Source of the DNA: Anas platyrhynchos
Lineage: Eukaryota > Chordata > Aves > Anseriformes > Anatidae
Length of the DNA stretch: 64,000 nt
Assembly (NCBI RefSeq): GCF_047663525.1
Contig: NC_092621.1
Span: forward strand, 15,449,501 to 15,513,500
Reading direction: 5' to 3'
How positions within the stretch are numbered: position 1 is the stretch's first letter; every line of letters starts with the position of its first letter. Under the pieces are notes generated by a model. The model did not search any database, was not told the DNA's origin, and worked only from the letters and a program-made list of their open reading frames with translations. Positions 1 to 12,952 of this stretch are shown here, one piece after another. The translations under genes and the position numbers were made by a program.

Positions 1-675
1 CTGGTTTATGTTGAGCCTGCTGCCGAGCAGCACCTCCAGATCCTGTTCTGCTGATCTGCTCCCCAGCCACTGGTCTCCCTGGCTGTGCCTGTGTCCAGCA
101 TTGCTCCATCACAGGTGAAGCATTCAGCATTTTCACTCACTGAATTTCATGACGTTGATGATTTCCCTGTGCTCTGACGTGTCTAGATCCCTCTGCAAAG
201 TCTCGTCTCTCTGGAGAACCCAAATCACCTCCCACATTAGCATTGTCTGTGAACTTGCTGAAGATGTGTTCCACTCCTGCATCCAGAGTATTGATAAACA
301 TGTTGAACAGAACTGGCCTAGAGTTGAGCCCAGTCACCACCAGTGACCAGAAGCCAGACAGATATAGTCACATTCACTGCTACCCATTGAGCTCTGCCCT
401 TCAGCCAGTTCATCACTCAGTTCATCATTACTAAGGCAGGACTTTCTCCCCATGAGCCCCTGTTCACTATGTCTGATAATAGCCTAGTTCTTTAAATGCC
501 TTTCAGCGGCATCCAAGATAATTTTCTCCGTACCTTTTCCAGGCACTGAGGTTAGACTAACAGGTCTGACCTGTATAATTTCCTGGGTCTTCTCTCATGC
601 ACTTCTTGTAGATGGGTATAACATTAGCTAGCTTTCAACCAGCAAGAACCTCCCCAAGACTCCAAAAGTATTTAA
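1..675 (-). mobile_element. CR1 LINE fragment (reverse-transcriptase region), decayed
   Basis: The - strand between about 340 and 137 encodes a degenerate reverse-transcriptase segment (PVLFNMFINTLDAGVEHIF, then a K-F-T-D-N block where active CR1 copies have F-A-D-D). The flanking text, such as the cctttccaggcactgaggttagactaacagg stretch around 530-565, is typical of CR1 non-LTR retrotransposons of birds. The copy runs off the left edge of the window and has lost its catalytic aspartate pair, so it is inactive. The right boundary is approximate. Confidence 0.8.
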
Positions 676-3600
676 CACAAAGACAGTACCTCTCACTCTG
701 GTCTTCCCTATTTATGTTTCTTGGAAGATGAGAGGATACATTTCGGTAGTGTCTGTCCAGCTTTTTATTCTTACCTGAAGTGTCTTCTACTGGGTACTAA
801 AAAAGGGGATAGTGGAACTTTGGTCTGACTCACTAGACTGATTTGTTTTTCTGTTAATCACAAAAGACAATGAAGGATAATCATTCAGAAACAGACCGAG
901 AAGCTTCATTACTGATGAAAACAAAGAGCTGAGTTTTTACACAAAAGAGATTTTAAAGAGGGGAAGGAAAGCGTTGATAAAAAGAATTTAGTCTTTCCAT
1001 AAACCTGTGGTATGAAAGATAGCAGAGAATGCACAAGAGACAATGCATAAAGTCAGAGCAGCTGTGAAGACTGCAGCAAGGACACTGTAAGCAGAGTGGA
1101 CTGAAAACAGGTGGAATTCAGAAGAGAGATTTGAGCTTCTTAAATAGTGGTGCCTCACATCACTGATATATTTCACTGTGTTAAATGATTTGAGGAGATA
1201 GTTATGCCCCAAAAAAACTGAGGAGTGTGACCTCGAGCTGTTTAGCGGCAGATGGAAGAGGGAAAAAAAGGCAACAACAACACATCTCAATGATACTCAT
1301 GTTGTAGTAGTTGTACAAATTGGTAAGGATACTGAATTCTGAAGGAACAGAATTTCTGGAAGCCGAAAATTCTTGTCTAAAAGTAAAAGATTACAAAACT
1401 ACTAGCAGCAGTAAAGGAAAAATCAAAAGGGGGAACTTGGAACAAACTGGGACATCCAAAAGTATTTCTGAAAGTTACCTGGTGATAAGATACATGAAAG
1501 ATGCCAAGGGCAAAAATATATTTAGAAATTAATGTAATTAATATAGCCGATTTGTTAGGTTAATAAGGTATTTCAATAGAACTCTAGCACACCACAATAC
1601 TTGAAGAATTTATATAAGTAACATTTTTGAACTGCATTCGTTAAAGGTTGTCAGGAAACAGTTTCACAGACAAACAACAGCTGCCGTGCTAATGGAGATC
1701 AGCACTGATTGTAACGTTGAAAGTATTTCAAAAGGTCATTACAGCTTTTTTAGTAATTAAAAATTAGAATAATTATAAAATATTTCCAAGGCATTTTGCT
1801 TTTTTTTTTCTTTTAAATTTGATAGTAATAAACTTTGTACCTTTATCAAATTCACCTGCAACATTCAACCTTCAGAAGACAGATTTATGATTAAATTAGT
1901 ATCATACTGTATAATCAGAATCAGAACACTGAAAGTGCTGTGTCAAATAGTTTGATTCTTTGCAGAACCTTTTTGAAAGTCAAAGCACTGTGGCATTAAA
2001 AACCATTTGTTATTATTCATGGAGATATAAAGGAGTCCTGTGCAGCACTGAAGAAGATGCATGAGACCAAAAGCAGCACTGATACTTCCATTCTTACTCT
2101 GGCAAGAGCTATCCTAACAAAGCCTGGCTGTGAGAATGGCTTTTATATAATGATAGGGCCAGCTGTGGCATGGAAAAAAGGATTTCTTCTAGCCTCATGT
2201 CCTAAGCCACTTCCCAGAACCCAGCTTAGCCACATCTCCCAAGAGTATCTGTGGAAGAGTTTGGTCCAAAAGCTGAAATATCTGGGTCTGGACAGCTGCA
2301 TCAATTTTTTAATGAACAACGTCAACATGCATTCTTAATGCATGTACATTCTCAAGTTGAATAACATTCTTACGTTCATCTTACTACAAATTTAACGCAA
2401 GAGCAAATGGACTTGTAGGACAGATAAACAACTCAGCCTTAGACTATAAGGCTTAACAGTAGACCACAAAACAATTCGCAGAACAGCTAAGGAAAAACAT
2501 GAGAGACCACATGCTGGTGAATGGTTCACATATGATTCCAAATAAACATGCTGCTTTCAGCAAAGGAGCAGAGAGCAAGAGCAGCATGGAAGGAAAGGCT
2601 CTTGTTCTGCCTACCCTCAAGGAGTTGTGGCTGCCAGTGCTGGTGGGGTGCAGGAAGTGGAATTTTATTCTCGCTGAAGAACCCTTTGTTAGTATGAGAA
2701 ACAGAAATGAGAATCACATTTCATGCCCCAAGAAATCTCCAACAAGTATCAGTGAGAACCTGAGGGCTCCATGAAATACTTGATTACCAGAAGTCTCTTT
2801 GGAAATCCTTAAGGTACAAGAAGAGTGGGATATGCAAAGGAAGAAAGAAAATGTATAAAACTCAAGGGGGAGACGAGTGCTACTGAAGGCAAGGGGGACA
2901 CTAACGAAATATAAGGTACAAAAAGATGAGCAACTTGGCAAGTATATACATTGTCTGAAAGATAATAAATAGGCTTTGCTTTGTCTTAATGTGCTCTTTG
3001 CTAGATTCAGCATAAGTGAGATTCAGGACCACAGTTTTTGTGTAGTGTAAATCCTTGCAAATACACTTAAGACATTTTTGTTTTCTCCTCCAAAGTGTTT
3101 TCAGTGCTGACTAAATGGAGTCCTGTGGTGCAGACTACAGTTCTGAACAAAAATATATCATAGTTTTTAAAAGAAAGCAATCACATTGTTTCCACAGAAA
3201 ACTTAAGGTGGTTCTATTTTGACTAAAACAGTGTTTTGGGTTTGTTTTTGTTTAGTTTGGCCACTAATTACTTCACTTTTTTCAAATATTTCTTGCAGGA
3301 CTTGCTCGGTAGCTGTAGATATTGCTTCCAAGTAACAAGGATGACATATTTTCTTAGCATCTTTGGGATTAAATATTCGTTGACTAGTGTTTTGAAGGTG
3401 TTAAAGGGAAAAAAAAAAGTCATTGATGCATTTGCTCTATAAGAAAAAAAGCAAATATTCTATTCAGCTCTAAGTTCAGATGGAAGACAGTGCAATGAAT
3501 TATAAATTAAACTTGGAAAAAGGTCTGTTAGGTTTCTTTAATCTTTGGTCTTTAGTCTTTCTGAATGTAGGGAGTGTTCTTTACAGCGAAGGAGCCACGC

Positions 3601-6600
3601 AGAATCCATAACAGATGCTAATACCAGTGATCAACAAAGCTGCAACCATTTAGCCAAATTTTGTTTTTCCTTCCTTAATGCAGGCAAGCAAAACCAGGTG
3701 CCCACTAATTCTGTCCAGTCACAACTATAATGACAGAAGGAATTTGTCAATATTTATCTTTTTAAAATAATAAAGATAAGGAAATATTCTTGGGACTAGA
3801 CAAAAGAGTGGCTTGCACCTGAATGCCTGTGCTTCATTGTAAGACTACCTGCTGTACCCTTGCTTACTCAAATGCATAGATGTTTACAATTTGTGTAAGA
3901 ATTACAAGCATTTGAGTTTATCTCCTGCATTTTCAAAGGGGAGAAAATTTGTGATAGAGTGTGTCGGTACAAATGGGCACGACGACCTAGAGCTTCAGAT
4001 TTTGAATAGGATTTTTCTGCAAATGCTGTTGGTACGGTGTGTTACCTAGCGCAGGAACTGAGAGCAGGCAATGTTTCTGTGCTGCTCCTGCTCCCTCTAC
4101 CGCTTTGCTGGAGGAATTGAACAGGAGAATGTCGGCGGCTGTCACTCGGCTGAGTGAAAAGCACGCGATGGGGGAGTAGGTTAAAAGGTCAAAAGGTCTG
4201 AGTGGAAAACTGAATCTTGGAGCTGGAATCATAATTCATCATCTTTATTTGTGACATATTCTTTAATTATAGGATGTACAATTGTCAACAGACCTTTGGC
4301 TTGGTGAGACAAGGAACTGTTACTTAGCACACATTATCAGCTGCGGGAATTAAAAGCAACTTCAGCAATGCAGTGGTACTCTGAAAACAGGAAGCAAAGT
4401 TTCAAGACTAAGCAACCTCAGTTTTTGTGTTCCCAGTCTTTGAAAGTTTTGGCGTTTTACTGATAAGGTGACGAGGAACAGAAGAGATAAAAATAGTATT
4501 TGATGAAAATTAATGTTATGTTACAGGTAGTGCATATGGTCCTTCCTTTTCCTACAGCATCCTGTCTCATTCATGATAAGATTTTGATTTTCTATAGCTA
4601 AAAAGATGATGGTAGTGTTTTATCCCCAGATCACTATATCACTCCCTGTTCTCTCCACCTCCTCATTCTGGGAAGCAACTGTATGCCTACGCATGCATTC
4701 AAGACCAATTATGATTACGAGCATTCATGGTTCAGATATGATAGAACTAAGAAAGGTTGATGTGAGTGGTTGGACTCACATTATCCTTTAAGTCTGATTT
4801 CGTTTGTCCGGCCTTTATCCTGTGCTGAGTTTCCTGTTTATCCACCTCACTTTACTGCGTGCTTCATTGTGTGTTTGTCATCTTACCACTACTGCCCTTC
4901 TTCTCTTGGCAGCTGCCAATCCTCTTCACCATTAGTTGCTTCTTGACTCACAGTTCTGTTATCTATCTTCCAAGGCACGTCTAGCTCTGCTGTGTCCTCC
5001 CATCTGCATCTGTTTCTTTCACAATGTCTTACCCAGTCTCTGCCTTCTTCATTACAGTAAAGCATCTTTAATTACCAACAGAAGGAAACAACATGGTTAC
5101 AGAACGGAGAGGCTGACATCAGCTTTTATTACAGAGCAGCAGTTACCTCTTAGGAGGTATAATAGGAGACATCTTGTTCACTTTTGGGGGTGTCGATTTG
5201 AGTCTTGAAAATACAGTACCAAGTTGTAAATGGTCTCATAGGGAGCACATACAAAGAGATTTTCTGAAGTCAACAGCTTGACTGAATTTGAAATGGCCAC
5301 ATTTTCAGAGTGGAGGTCAGAAAAATGTTTGATAAAGGCTAGGTCTCCTCCATTGACAGTTAAATGTTCCTGTTCTGAAAAATATATATTTTAGCAATAA
5401 TGACCATTCATGTGATAGGAGGACAAATGCATGAAAAATAATTACAAAGGACATTTTAGGAAAGCACGATCTCTCAGAGCCCACAATGGATTTTTTCATG
5501 TTCATTTTTACTGCTGTTAAGTATGCAACTCAATTTTTGTAAGCTTGCTGTTAGTTTTCATACCTTTATGTACTTTTTATCAATTTGTAATGCTCATTGT
5601 ATGTAAAACATAATTAACAGCCTTAAAATTACTGTTTAGCCAGCTTCTATAAGCTAAATGGTGTCTTCCTTGCCATATTAAGATAGGAAAATGTTTAATA
5701 AATGTCATTAACTGTTAAGCAATTAAACATTAGACACCCTGGAACTGTATCTTCAGCAACATTTAAGAACTAAAACATTGCAGCAGACAAAACTAATTTA
5801 ATGTAGAAAAGCAATTTATTTTGCTTTTAAACTTCCTTTATTAAAACATTTATTTGCAGATAATGTTGTGTATCAGAGTTCTCCAGTGTTCTCTTTCCCC
5901 CTTCATAGATTGTGGAATTTAATGGAGATTATCAGAGTGCTTGATACAGTATTTGGAAATTCACACATCTATCCAATAATAACTGGCTTATTATAATTTT
6001 TCAAACCCCTATCCTATACACTGTGATCACTGTATTTTTTCCCCCAAATGTACAGTAATTCCTATACATGCCCAATGTTTGCTGTTTAAGTAGCTGCCTA
6101 CAAAATGCTCAACAGGCTTTCCTTTAGCATACCATTGTTTTGGCTGAAGTTCACCTACGACAGCAGATACATGGGATGACGAGATTGCTAAATAAGCAAA
6201 ATCTCAACTATGAAGTAATTTGCATTTAAATTATTATTTTAAATGCCCAATCTGTGTATAGCTTCTTTACTTTTTCTGAATTCTTGTGGTCTGTTAACGG
6301 AAGGCTATGGATTTCCAAGCTGATTTATATAGTGCAAGTAAGCTTTGAAATATTACATCCTGTAAGTTACTTGTGCAAAAATGTCCTTCTTAAAAGTCGT
6401 GTGAATTAAACAAGGTTAACTCACAAAGAGAAAGACGAAACTGATTCTTTAAGAAGAGTTTAAATCATCATTACAGCGGGTAAAGCAGTATATTTTTCCT
6501 ACTATTCAAAAAAAAAAAAAAAAAAAAAAAAAGTGAATTGAATATTCTCGGAAGACCAAACAGAAGGATTTATGCTTAAAAGTCTGTTACTAAAAATGTA

Positions 6601-6744
6601 TGTTTTTCTCTTACATTTTTATAGTGTTTTTAAAATGTTACCTAAACCTGGTGTTTATTATTCTTTTACAATTGCTATAATGAATTCCAAAATTAAAGTG
6701 GTGAGGAAGTTATTTAAAACTACTGGATTTCTCATTTCTTCTAG
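676..6744. other. Non-coding stretch upstream of the first recognised CCDC152 exon
   Basis: I see no confident exon here. By position it is intron and/or 5' flank of CCDC152, whose N-terminal exons must lie here or left of the window. It holds a poly(A) run at about 6510-6532. A small CpG-containing patch at about 4040-4180 stands out from the AT-rich surroundings and could be a promoter or first exon. ORFs in this stretch show no domain or splice context. Confidence 0.5.
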
Positions 6745-6813
6745 AATGTACTACCCTACAAAATGTGATCAAGGGTCTAACACAAACTCTTGAAAACCAC
6801 TGTAACGTGAAAG
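6745..6813 (+). CDS. CCDC152: CCDC152 internal coding exon (first one recognised)
   Basis: It is preceded by the acceptor cttctag and followed by gtaaaag. The reading frame starts after two bases (AA) that complete a codon from a missing exon. It gives CTTLQNVIKGLTQTLENHC and a final split G. It corresponds to the NLIKGLQQT-type segment of mammalian CCDC152. Confidence 0.85.
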
Positions 6814-9800
6814 GTAAAAGCAAAAATGTTCTTATATATTCTGTGCAGTATATTAAAATAAGTAGACTTTTACAGTTTTTCTTTATATTCACATGGTGTT
6901 TTTTTTTTCAGAGAGAGAAATTCAGAGGCATCTTCTCTCTTTTTCAGAGAGAGAAATTCACTGGCTTTGTTTCATTTCAGGGATGAAACAAAGTGTATCT
7001 AAAATCAATCCTGTGCAGATTTTGGCAGTCTATGTGCTTAATACATGTCTACTGCTATTATTCTACTTAGAATCCACACATAAAAGAAGTTCTGTTTCAG
7101 TGAGATCTTTAATTAATTTTATTAATTTTATTAGGATTTACGTTTTTTTTTCAGCACAGCACAGAAAATTTTAGAAAATTTGAGAAAGTATTATTTGATC
7201 ACTAAACTATAGTTCCTTTAAGCATTTATGTGTTTTTTGTTTTTTCTACCAATGTGCTTTGTAAAACCAGTCTTAATCCTCAGCTTAATGTCATTAAAAT
7301 CTGGCTGTTATCCAGAAATACTCAACAATTACTCACTGTTGTTTTAAAGGTAAATAGAGAAATATTTGTTATATTTTTATACACATCATATATTAAAGTA
7401 TCTTTATATCACAGTTTAATTCTACAGCCTATACTCTATTTTATACCCATTGTGTGTTCAAGGAAATTTAGCATAAGTATTAGTAAACTTCTAAGATCTA
7501 GAAGTATATGGCTGTTTTTAATACTCAAAATGGATTGTACTAATCAAGAAAGCAGTAACTGCTTTTTCTGAATTCTATTTTTGAGATGCTGCTTTCCAGT
7601 GTACATAATTATTGTCATTGCAGACAGTCTTTATAAGAGCTTACACACATTAACTGAGTTGTGGCTTTGAGAAACAAGTCCTTAAAAAGTTACATCTCCT
7701 AACTTGAAAGTGCTGTGGACCTTATAATAATTTGTTTTGTGAGCCAGTTAACTTTGCATATACATGTAGGTTTTCTTGACTGCATTGGTAATCAGAAGAG
7801 AAATTACTGTTCAAATACCCAACAAATATTATGAATAAATTATGAATTTTCTTATTCCAAAAAAAAAAAAAAAAAGTGGAGGCTGAGATTATGTAGCTCT
7901 GTAAATTAAAATTATCAAGTCTAGAATATGTAAATTTTTGTAAAGTTCAGGCAACTAAAAAAAAAAATGCAATTAATTTATTTATTCTGCTTTCATGCTA
8001 ATAACTGTTAAAATGTACCTTTTAGTATATTATTCTTATTTATTTATTTATTGTTTAGATGAAAATGATAGACTGAAGGAAAACATTCACATTTTGGAAG
8101 AGAAATTAAAGGCTTGTGAACAGGTTTGTTACAAATGATCAGAGGAATTCAGTCAGAGGAATAGTAATCTCTCTTTCTCTGTTTTTTTGGGAGTAAATGC
8201 TGTAAAAAGAATAAATCCCTCATAATAAATACAAGTTACCACCTCTGTACTGTTATCTTTCCCTCTCTGGTTTAGAAAGGAGGTAACATAAGCAGGGCTA
8301 GCCACATGCTGTGTGCTATCTCTGTGCTATGATTGCGTATCTCTTCCCTTATAGGATTAATGATCTTATTGCCAGTTTTCTTTGCGTGTGTTTACACTAG
8401 TCATAAATGTATATTAAACTTTTACACCAATAGACCTGTTATCGTGACAATTTGAGAATAAATAATGCTTTCAAAAAGACACATGCAAACTATGATTATA
8501 CATGTCTTTTATGTATAAATGCACATCTAGTGATGTTCTGAAGGCACTTACTCGACCACCCTGTATATGCTATTACCACCAAATATTAACTGCCTTTGTA
8601 AGTGACTTAAAGAATTGCTTTGGTCAGTGTCTACCTACCATGCTGAAGGCTCTGACAAGAGCTTTGGAGTAAGCACCTCTACAAATACTATCAATTCCTT
8701 TCCAGTTACAGAGTATTTCTCATTAGAGCAAACTTAAAACAGGTGTGCTCAAACTGTTCACTTGAATATCAGTGCTACCAACATCACAACCACTCATACC
8801 ACTGATGTTTCCACTGCTACCAGTGTAAAGTCCTACAACCCTGAGATCCTTGGAATAAGCAATATTAACAACCTTGCATACTTTAAATACCATTTCTGTT
8901 ATATAGTCCTACATTCAAAAATCCAGTAAGGTAAAAAATATAGTCACTTAACTAACTGCAGCACCACCTCATACCCTAGACTGGGGAAAGGAATACCACC
9001 TCTACATTTGCCTTTTCTCCTCATAAGTGAAATTTATAATTTTATTTTAACTGGTAGCTGTATTAAAATGAAAATTGCTGCATCTTTCATCTGTAGACTT
9101 CCACCAGTTTCTTTAAGAAGTAACTGGAATTTTAGAATTGAACGGGTGCAACATAAAACAAGTACTGAATTATAGAGTACTGTGCATTTTGATGTGAATG
9201 TTGTGCTTTGCAGAAGGCTTTCTAAGCAAGCACAGAAACCTGAAGATTTTTATGAAGCTTTTTACATTCACAGGAATATAAAGATCAGATTGAGAAACTT
9301 ATGATAGAAATTCAAAACAGAGAAGAAGCCCACAAATTAGAAATAACACAGTTGAACTGCAACATAAGAAAAAAATGTAAGTTCTCTCAAGACTAAATGC
9401 TAGATAGTTGGGTAAACCATGTTGTAACCTTTAAGAACCATAAAGAGCTATACTCCTTCTAGCACAAATGCAAGAATTCAACTTCTTCATGGAAAACACT
9501 AGAAAACAGTTTCTATTTAGAGTACAGATGTCATACTGACAAAACAATGACACCTGAAAGCTAGAAAAGGATAGTGTTGAACTGAATTTGATCTTGGCTC
9601 AAGAGAACAGAATCATAGAATCATAGAATCATTCAGTCTGGAAAAGACCTCTAAAATCACCTAGTCCGACCTTTATTCTGGTACTGGCAAGTCCACCACT
9701 AAACCATGCTACTAAGTTCTACCTCTACACATTTCTTGAAGACCTCCAGGGGTGATTACTCAACCATTTCCCTGGGCAGCCTGTTCCAGTGCTACACAAC

Positions 9801-12089
9801 CCTTTCAGAAATTTCCCCTAATACACAACCTAAACCTCCCCTGGTGCAACTTCAGACCATTTTGCCTCATCTTAGCACTTTGTGCCTGGGAAAAGAGCCT
9901 GATCCCCACCTTGTTACAACCTCCTTTAAGGTAATCAGGGTACAAGGTCTCCCTTAGAGAATGGCAGTAGGGTAACACTACAGCAATGTAAGATGAACAG
10001 AAATTCCAAAAAAGGTAGAACAGACACTGTGAACTTTGACTGAACATCTGAAGGAATGAAATTTTGGATAAGTGCTATGTGGAATATTACTGAAGTGTGA
10101 GCTAGACTGCTGTGAGGGGGTGTTCCAGCTCAATAAGAGCATGACATCATACCTTTTTTTGCAGATAAATAATTCTGCAAAAAGAAACACCTGATTGCAG
10201 TATTAATATTCTTTTCATTACTGACATAGCCTTGAAAAATAGGATTTTTTGGTTATCCACTTAGCTTAAAAAAAGGTAAGTAAAGTCTTTGTGGAATTTG
10301 ATCTACAGAATGCTTCTTTAAGGGGACTTCATCTCACTTTCATGGAACAGGATGGTTTCCACATAGCTTTGATGTGTATTTTGTTTGACTGAAATTGTTT
10401 TCCTGTGGAATACGAAGTTCTAATATTTGGGAAATACTTTTTTTATTTTTTACATCTAATCATATTCTATAATTTAGTCATCATATTTGGTGTTACTGTG
10501 TTATTAGCTGAAGCACAAGAGGTGGAGTTTAGAGAACAAATAGAGAAAAAAGAACTGGAAATACTAGAGCTAACTAGGCAGCTGAAAACCCAAGATGAAG
10601 AGAAGCAGAATGAAATAATTAAACTGCAGATAGAGGTATGTTTTATTCTGAGTTAAAGATCAATTATGCATTGGGTAAACTTAGAAGACTGTGTAGTGAA
10701 AAATCGCATAGTTAGTACGTAAACTAACATGACGGAACCTATGAAACTTGTGATCATCTTTACAAAGATCAGTGGCACATGTTCTCTTCTGTAATGGTAT
10801 CTGAGTAGTTTCTGCTCTGAAATCTAGTCCTGCCTGATACACATGGAGAGTGAAGTTCAAGGTGTTCTTGGTTTAAATTACTTGAAAATTTTGCTACTTT
10901 TTTGAGCTATAAAAATTAATACTTTATATTTATTCTTAATCTTTTTTATTTCTAAATGCTTGGAAGGTGGTTTATTATTTTTTTTTATTAATTATTTTAG
11001 TTTTATTTTTTAAATAAACGTCCAAGAGTTTTAAAACTTCTAATCCTGCAGAGGTTTGAGTAATAGAATTCAACATGTATTTCATGGCTCAAGTTTTAAG
11101 ACACTGTCCTCACTGCAGAAAAAATATGTAAATACTTTAAACCTTTCACATTTAAAAAAAAAAAAAAATCAAGGTGTGAAAGTGTTTGGGCTGAGTTATC
11201 CTTGGAACATGAGGGAAGGGGGATGGTTTCAGAATTTTTTAGCATCCGTTCATTTTCTCCTGCATATATATACACATATATATATATCCTTGTATTAACA
11301 TACTTTTTTTTCCCCTCTTGCTGGGTTGTTAATGTTTTTAATTTCCTGATTCTTTCAGTTCAATGCTAAATTGGCAAGAGTCCAGAATAAAACAACAAAA
11401 TCATTTTCAGATGCTTCTGTCTTGCCACAAAGTATCTATCGAAGGGTATGTGCTTTAATAGCCTCTAATCTGCATATTCAAACAGCCGTTCTCTGGGGTG
11501 TTACTGTGTTCTGTTTGTTCCACAATAAATCTTTATTTGGGAAAAAAGAGTTCCATGTCTTACAGGGCCCATCTTCACTCTCTCCAACACATCTCTCCCA
11601 CCTCTAGACAACTAATTTCATGTCTTTTGCGCTGATGTTGGTATAGATAGAGTTTACCTTAATACCTTTGACATGAACAACAACAAAAGCCTACACGTGA
11701 AGTGGTTTTAGTACAGAATTTTTAACTTTGGAACTTAAGGTAGTAATGACATCAATAACTGATACAAATTATATATGCATTATTGTCTTTGTAGGCTGGG
11801 AATTTTGTGATGTCACAGAAACAGGATTTTGGGGAAGTCATCTTTGTAATGTTGTGATAAGAAATACTGAGAAAGATATTCTAATATTTTGCATTAGCAA
11901 TAGCATATTGCAGGTAATAATCCCACCTGATTTTTATGAACAAAGACTTTTCTTGCATTTTTGCAGAAGTTGCAGCATCTCCAGGAGGAGAAAAACAAGG
12001 AAATTGAAATTCTCCGAAACACCATAAGAGACTTAGAGCAACGTCTTAATAAAGGCCAGGACTTGCACTTCAAACGGAGGCGGTTTTGA
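6745..12089 (+). CDS. CCDC152: CCDC152, coiled-coil domain-containing protein 152 (3' six exons; 5' end not found)
   Basis: Six exons join in phase: 6745-6813, 8059-8123, 9274-9376, 10508-10635, 11359-11445 and 11967-12089, each bordered by AG and GT. Together they give about 191 codons of charged, heptad-rich coiled coil, ending in the basic tail HFKRRRF and a TGA at 12087-12089. Stretches such as EIEKKELEILEL-type helices, AKLARVQ, VLPQSIYRRKLQHLQEEKNKE and ILRNTIRDLEQRL match what I know of vertebrate CCDC152, a protein of about 250 residues with no established enzymatic activity. About 60 N-terminal residues are missing. The first exon here starts with two bases of a split codon, so at least one more coding exon lies upstream. 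The gene converges with SELENOP, as in mammals. In human cells a CCDC152-derived transcript has been reported to repress SELENOP translation; whether that holds here is inference. Confidence 0.95.
8059..8123 (+). CDS. CCDC152: CCDC152 internal coding exon
   Basis: The acceptor is ttgtttag and the donor gtttgt. The split codon G+AT gives Asp, then ENDRLKENIHILEEKLKACE and Q, a clean coiled-coil helix. It ends on a codon boundary. Confidence 0.93.
9274..9376 (+). CDS. CCDC152: CCDC152 internal coding exon
   Basis: The acceptor is cattcacag and the donor gtaagt. It encodes EYKDQIEKLMIEIQNREEAH and then KLEITQLNCNIRKK, with one base left over for the next exon. It continues the coiled coil. Confidence 0.93.
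9609..9957 (-). mobile_element. CR1 LINE 3' end fragment in a CCDC152 intron
   Basis: It opens with agaatcatagaatcataga, the reverse complement of the CR1 terminal ATTCTATG repeats, followed by the usual 3' UTR text (aaaagacctctaaaatcacc, then ccctgggcagcctgttccag). Orientation is -, 5'-truncated, with the 3' end at 9609. Confidence 0.9.
10508..10635 (+). CDS. CCDC152: CCDC152 internal coding exon
   Basis: The acceptor is gttattag and the donor gtatgt. The split codon T+CT gives Ser, followed by a strongly charged helix containing EKKELEILELTRQLKTQDEE and ending IIKLQIE on a codon boundary. Confidence 0.94.
11359..11445 (+). CDS. CCDC152: CCDC152 internal coding exon
   Basis: The acceptor is tctttcag and the donor gtatgt. 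Twenty-nine whole codons include FNAKLARVQNK and VLPQSIYRR. This is the best conserved part of the family and fixes the identification. Confidence 0.95.
11967..12089 (+). CDS. CCDC152: CCDC152 last coding exon
   Basis: The acceptor is tttttgcag. Forty codons begin KLQHLQEEKNKEIEILRNTI and finish with a basic RRRF tail and TGA at 12087-12089. The stop lies about 90 bases from the predicted 3' end of the opposing SELENOP mRNA, so the two genes converge tail to tail. Confidence 0.96.
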   Translation, partial: KLQHLQEEKNKEIEILRNTIRDLEQRLNKGQDLHFKRRRF

Positions 12090-12198
12090 GTAAATAGCAT
12101 GAGGCGCTTCAGTAGTACAAATGATGAGAAACAGTGTATTTCAAACCAAAAAAGTAAAGTGAAAGTAAAAACAACACAGGAAGAAATACTGAATACTT

Positions 12199-12204
12199 TT
12201 TATT
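12199..12204 (-). terminator. SELENOP: Polyadenylation signal AATAAA for SELENOP
   Basis: The + strand reads tttatt, so AATAAA on the - strand. It is the first exact canonical signal I find downstream of SECIS 2 and leaves both SECIS elements in the mature mRNA. Confidence 0.65.
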
Positions 12205-12280
12205 GAAAATTCTCTTTCCATATATTCCAAAAGTAGGCATTCTGTTTATATCCATACTACTTTCTTGCTAATTAGCATTC

Positions 12281-12345
12281 ACCATAAAAAGATTCAGGTT
12301 TCGTAGGAGTAAGAGTTTTCCTATTAAATCATCATTAGTTATGGT
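12281..12345 (-). promoter_or_regulatory. SELENOP: SECIS element 2 of SELENOP (candidate)
   Basis: Read on the - strand: basal helix ACCAUAA (12345-12339) pairs with UUAUGGU (12287-12281). The 5' quartet AUGA is at 12335-12332. Twelve bases later an A-run (AAAA, 12319-12316) sits at the start of the apical loop. The upper stem pairs UAGGA with UCCUA and has an internal mismatch. The 3' quartet UGAA is at 12296-12293. Spacing and order match the SECIS plan that binds SBP2 and recruits the selenocysteine elongation factor. The upper stem is imperfect, so confidence is lower than for element 1. Confidence 0.75.
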
Positions 12346-12952
12346 GTATGCTTTCAAAGCAGCTTTCCTTTCTTGAACACTCACTTCATCCAGGAATCCT
12401 TTACACAACTGTGTCTGTAATTCAACTTGGTTAATCAAAATTAGAGAAAGCTAAGCTACAAACAGAGAAATTACACAAATGTCAGTGGTATATTACCTTG
12501 CTAATCAATACAGATTTAACAAATTCAGTACTGTCATAAACAAAGATAAACATTAAACCAAGAGTGAGTTTGTTCTGTCCCTTTCTGTTAAAAATGTTGA
12601 TTCCACACAAAGAATTGTTAACACTTCTCACTTCAGACATGATCTTATTAATCATTCAGTGGGATTTTACAAACTGTAGTAGAATGCATCAGTGGATCCT
12701 GATACTGCACCTAACCCACAAACGTAAAGCATACAACTGTGATTTTAAAATAATTCAATTGTTGCTTGTATCTTACACTTGAGATAAAAAGTTATTTTGG
12801 CACACTGTTTAGAAATAAGCTTTTCTTGTACATAATTTGTATCCCCAGGTCAGAAAAAGCTTTTGAGTATATTCTATCTTAATTAAAAAAAAAAAAAAAA
12901 AGGAAAAAAAAAAAAGATTAAAGTGTCTGTTTTGCTTTTCTTCTATTCTTGA

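Noticed and set aside
1311..1532. 73-codon ORF with a segment (LEAENSCLKVK) faintly like the N-terminal part of CCDC152
   Set aside because: No acceptor and donor of the right phase surround it and the similarity is only a few residues; treated as chance.
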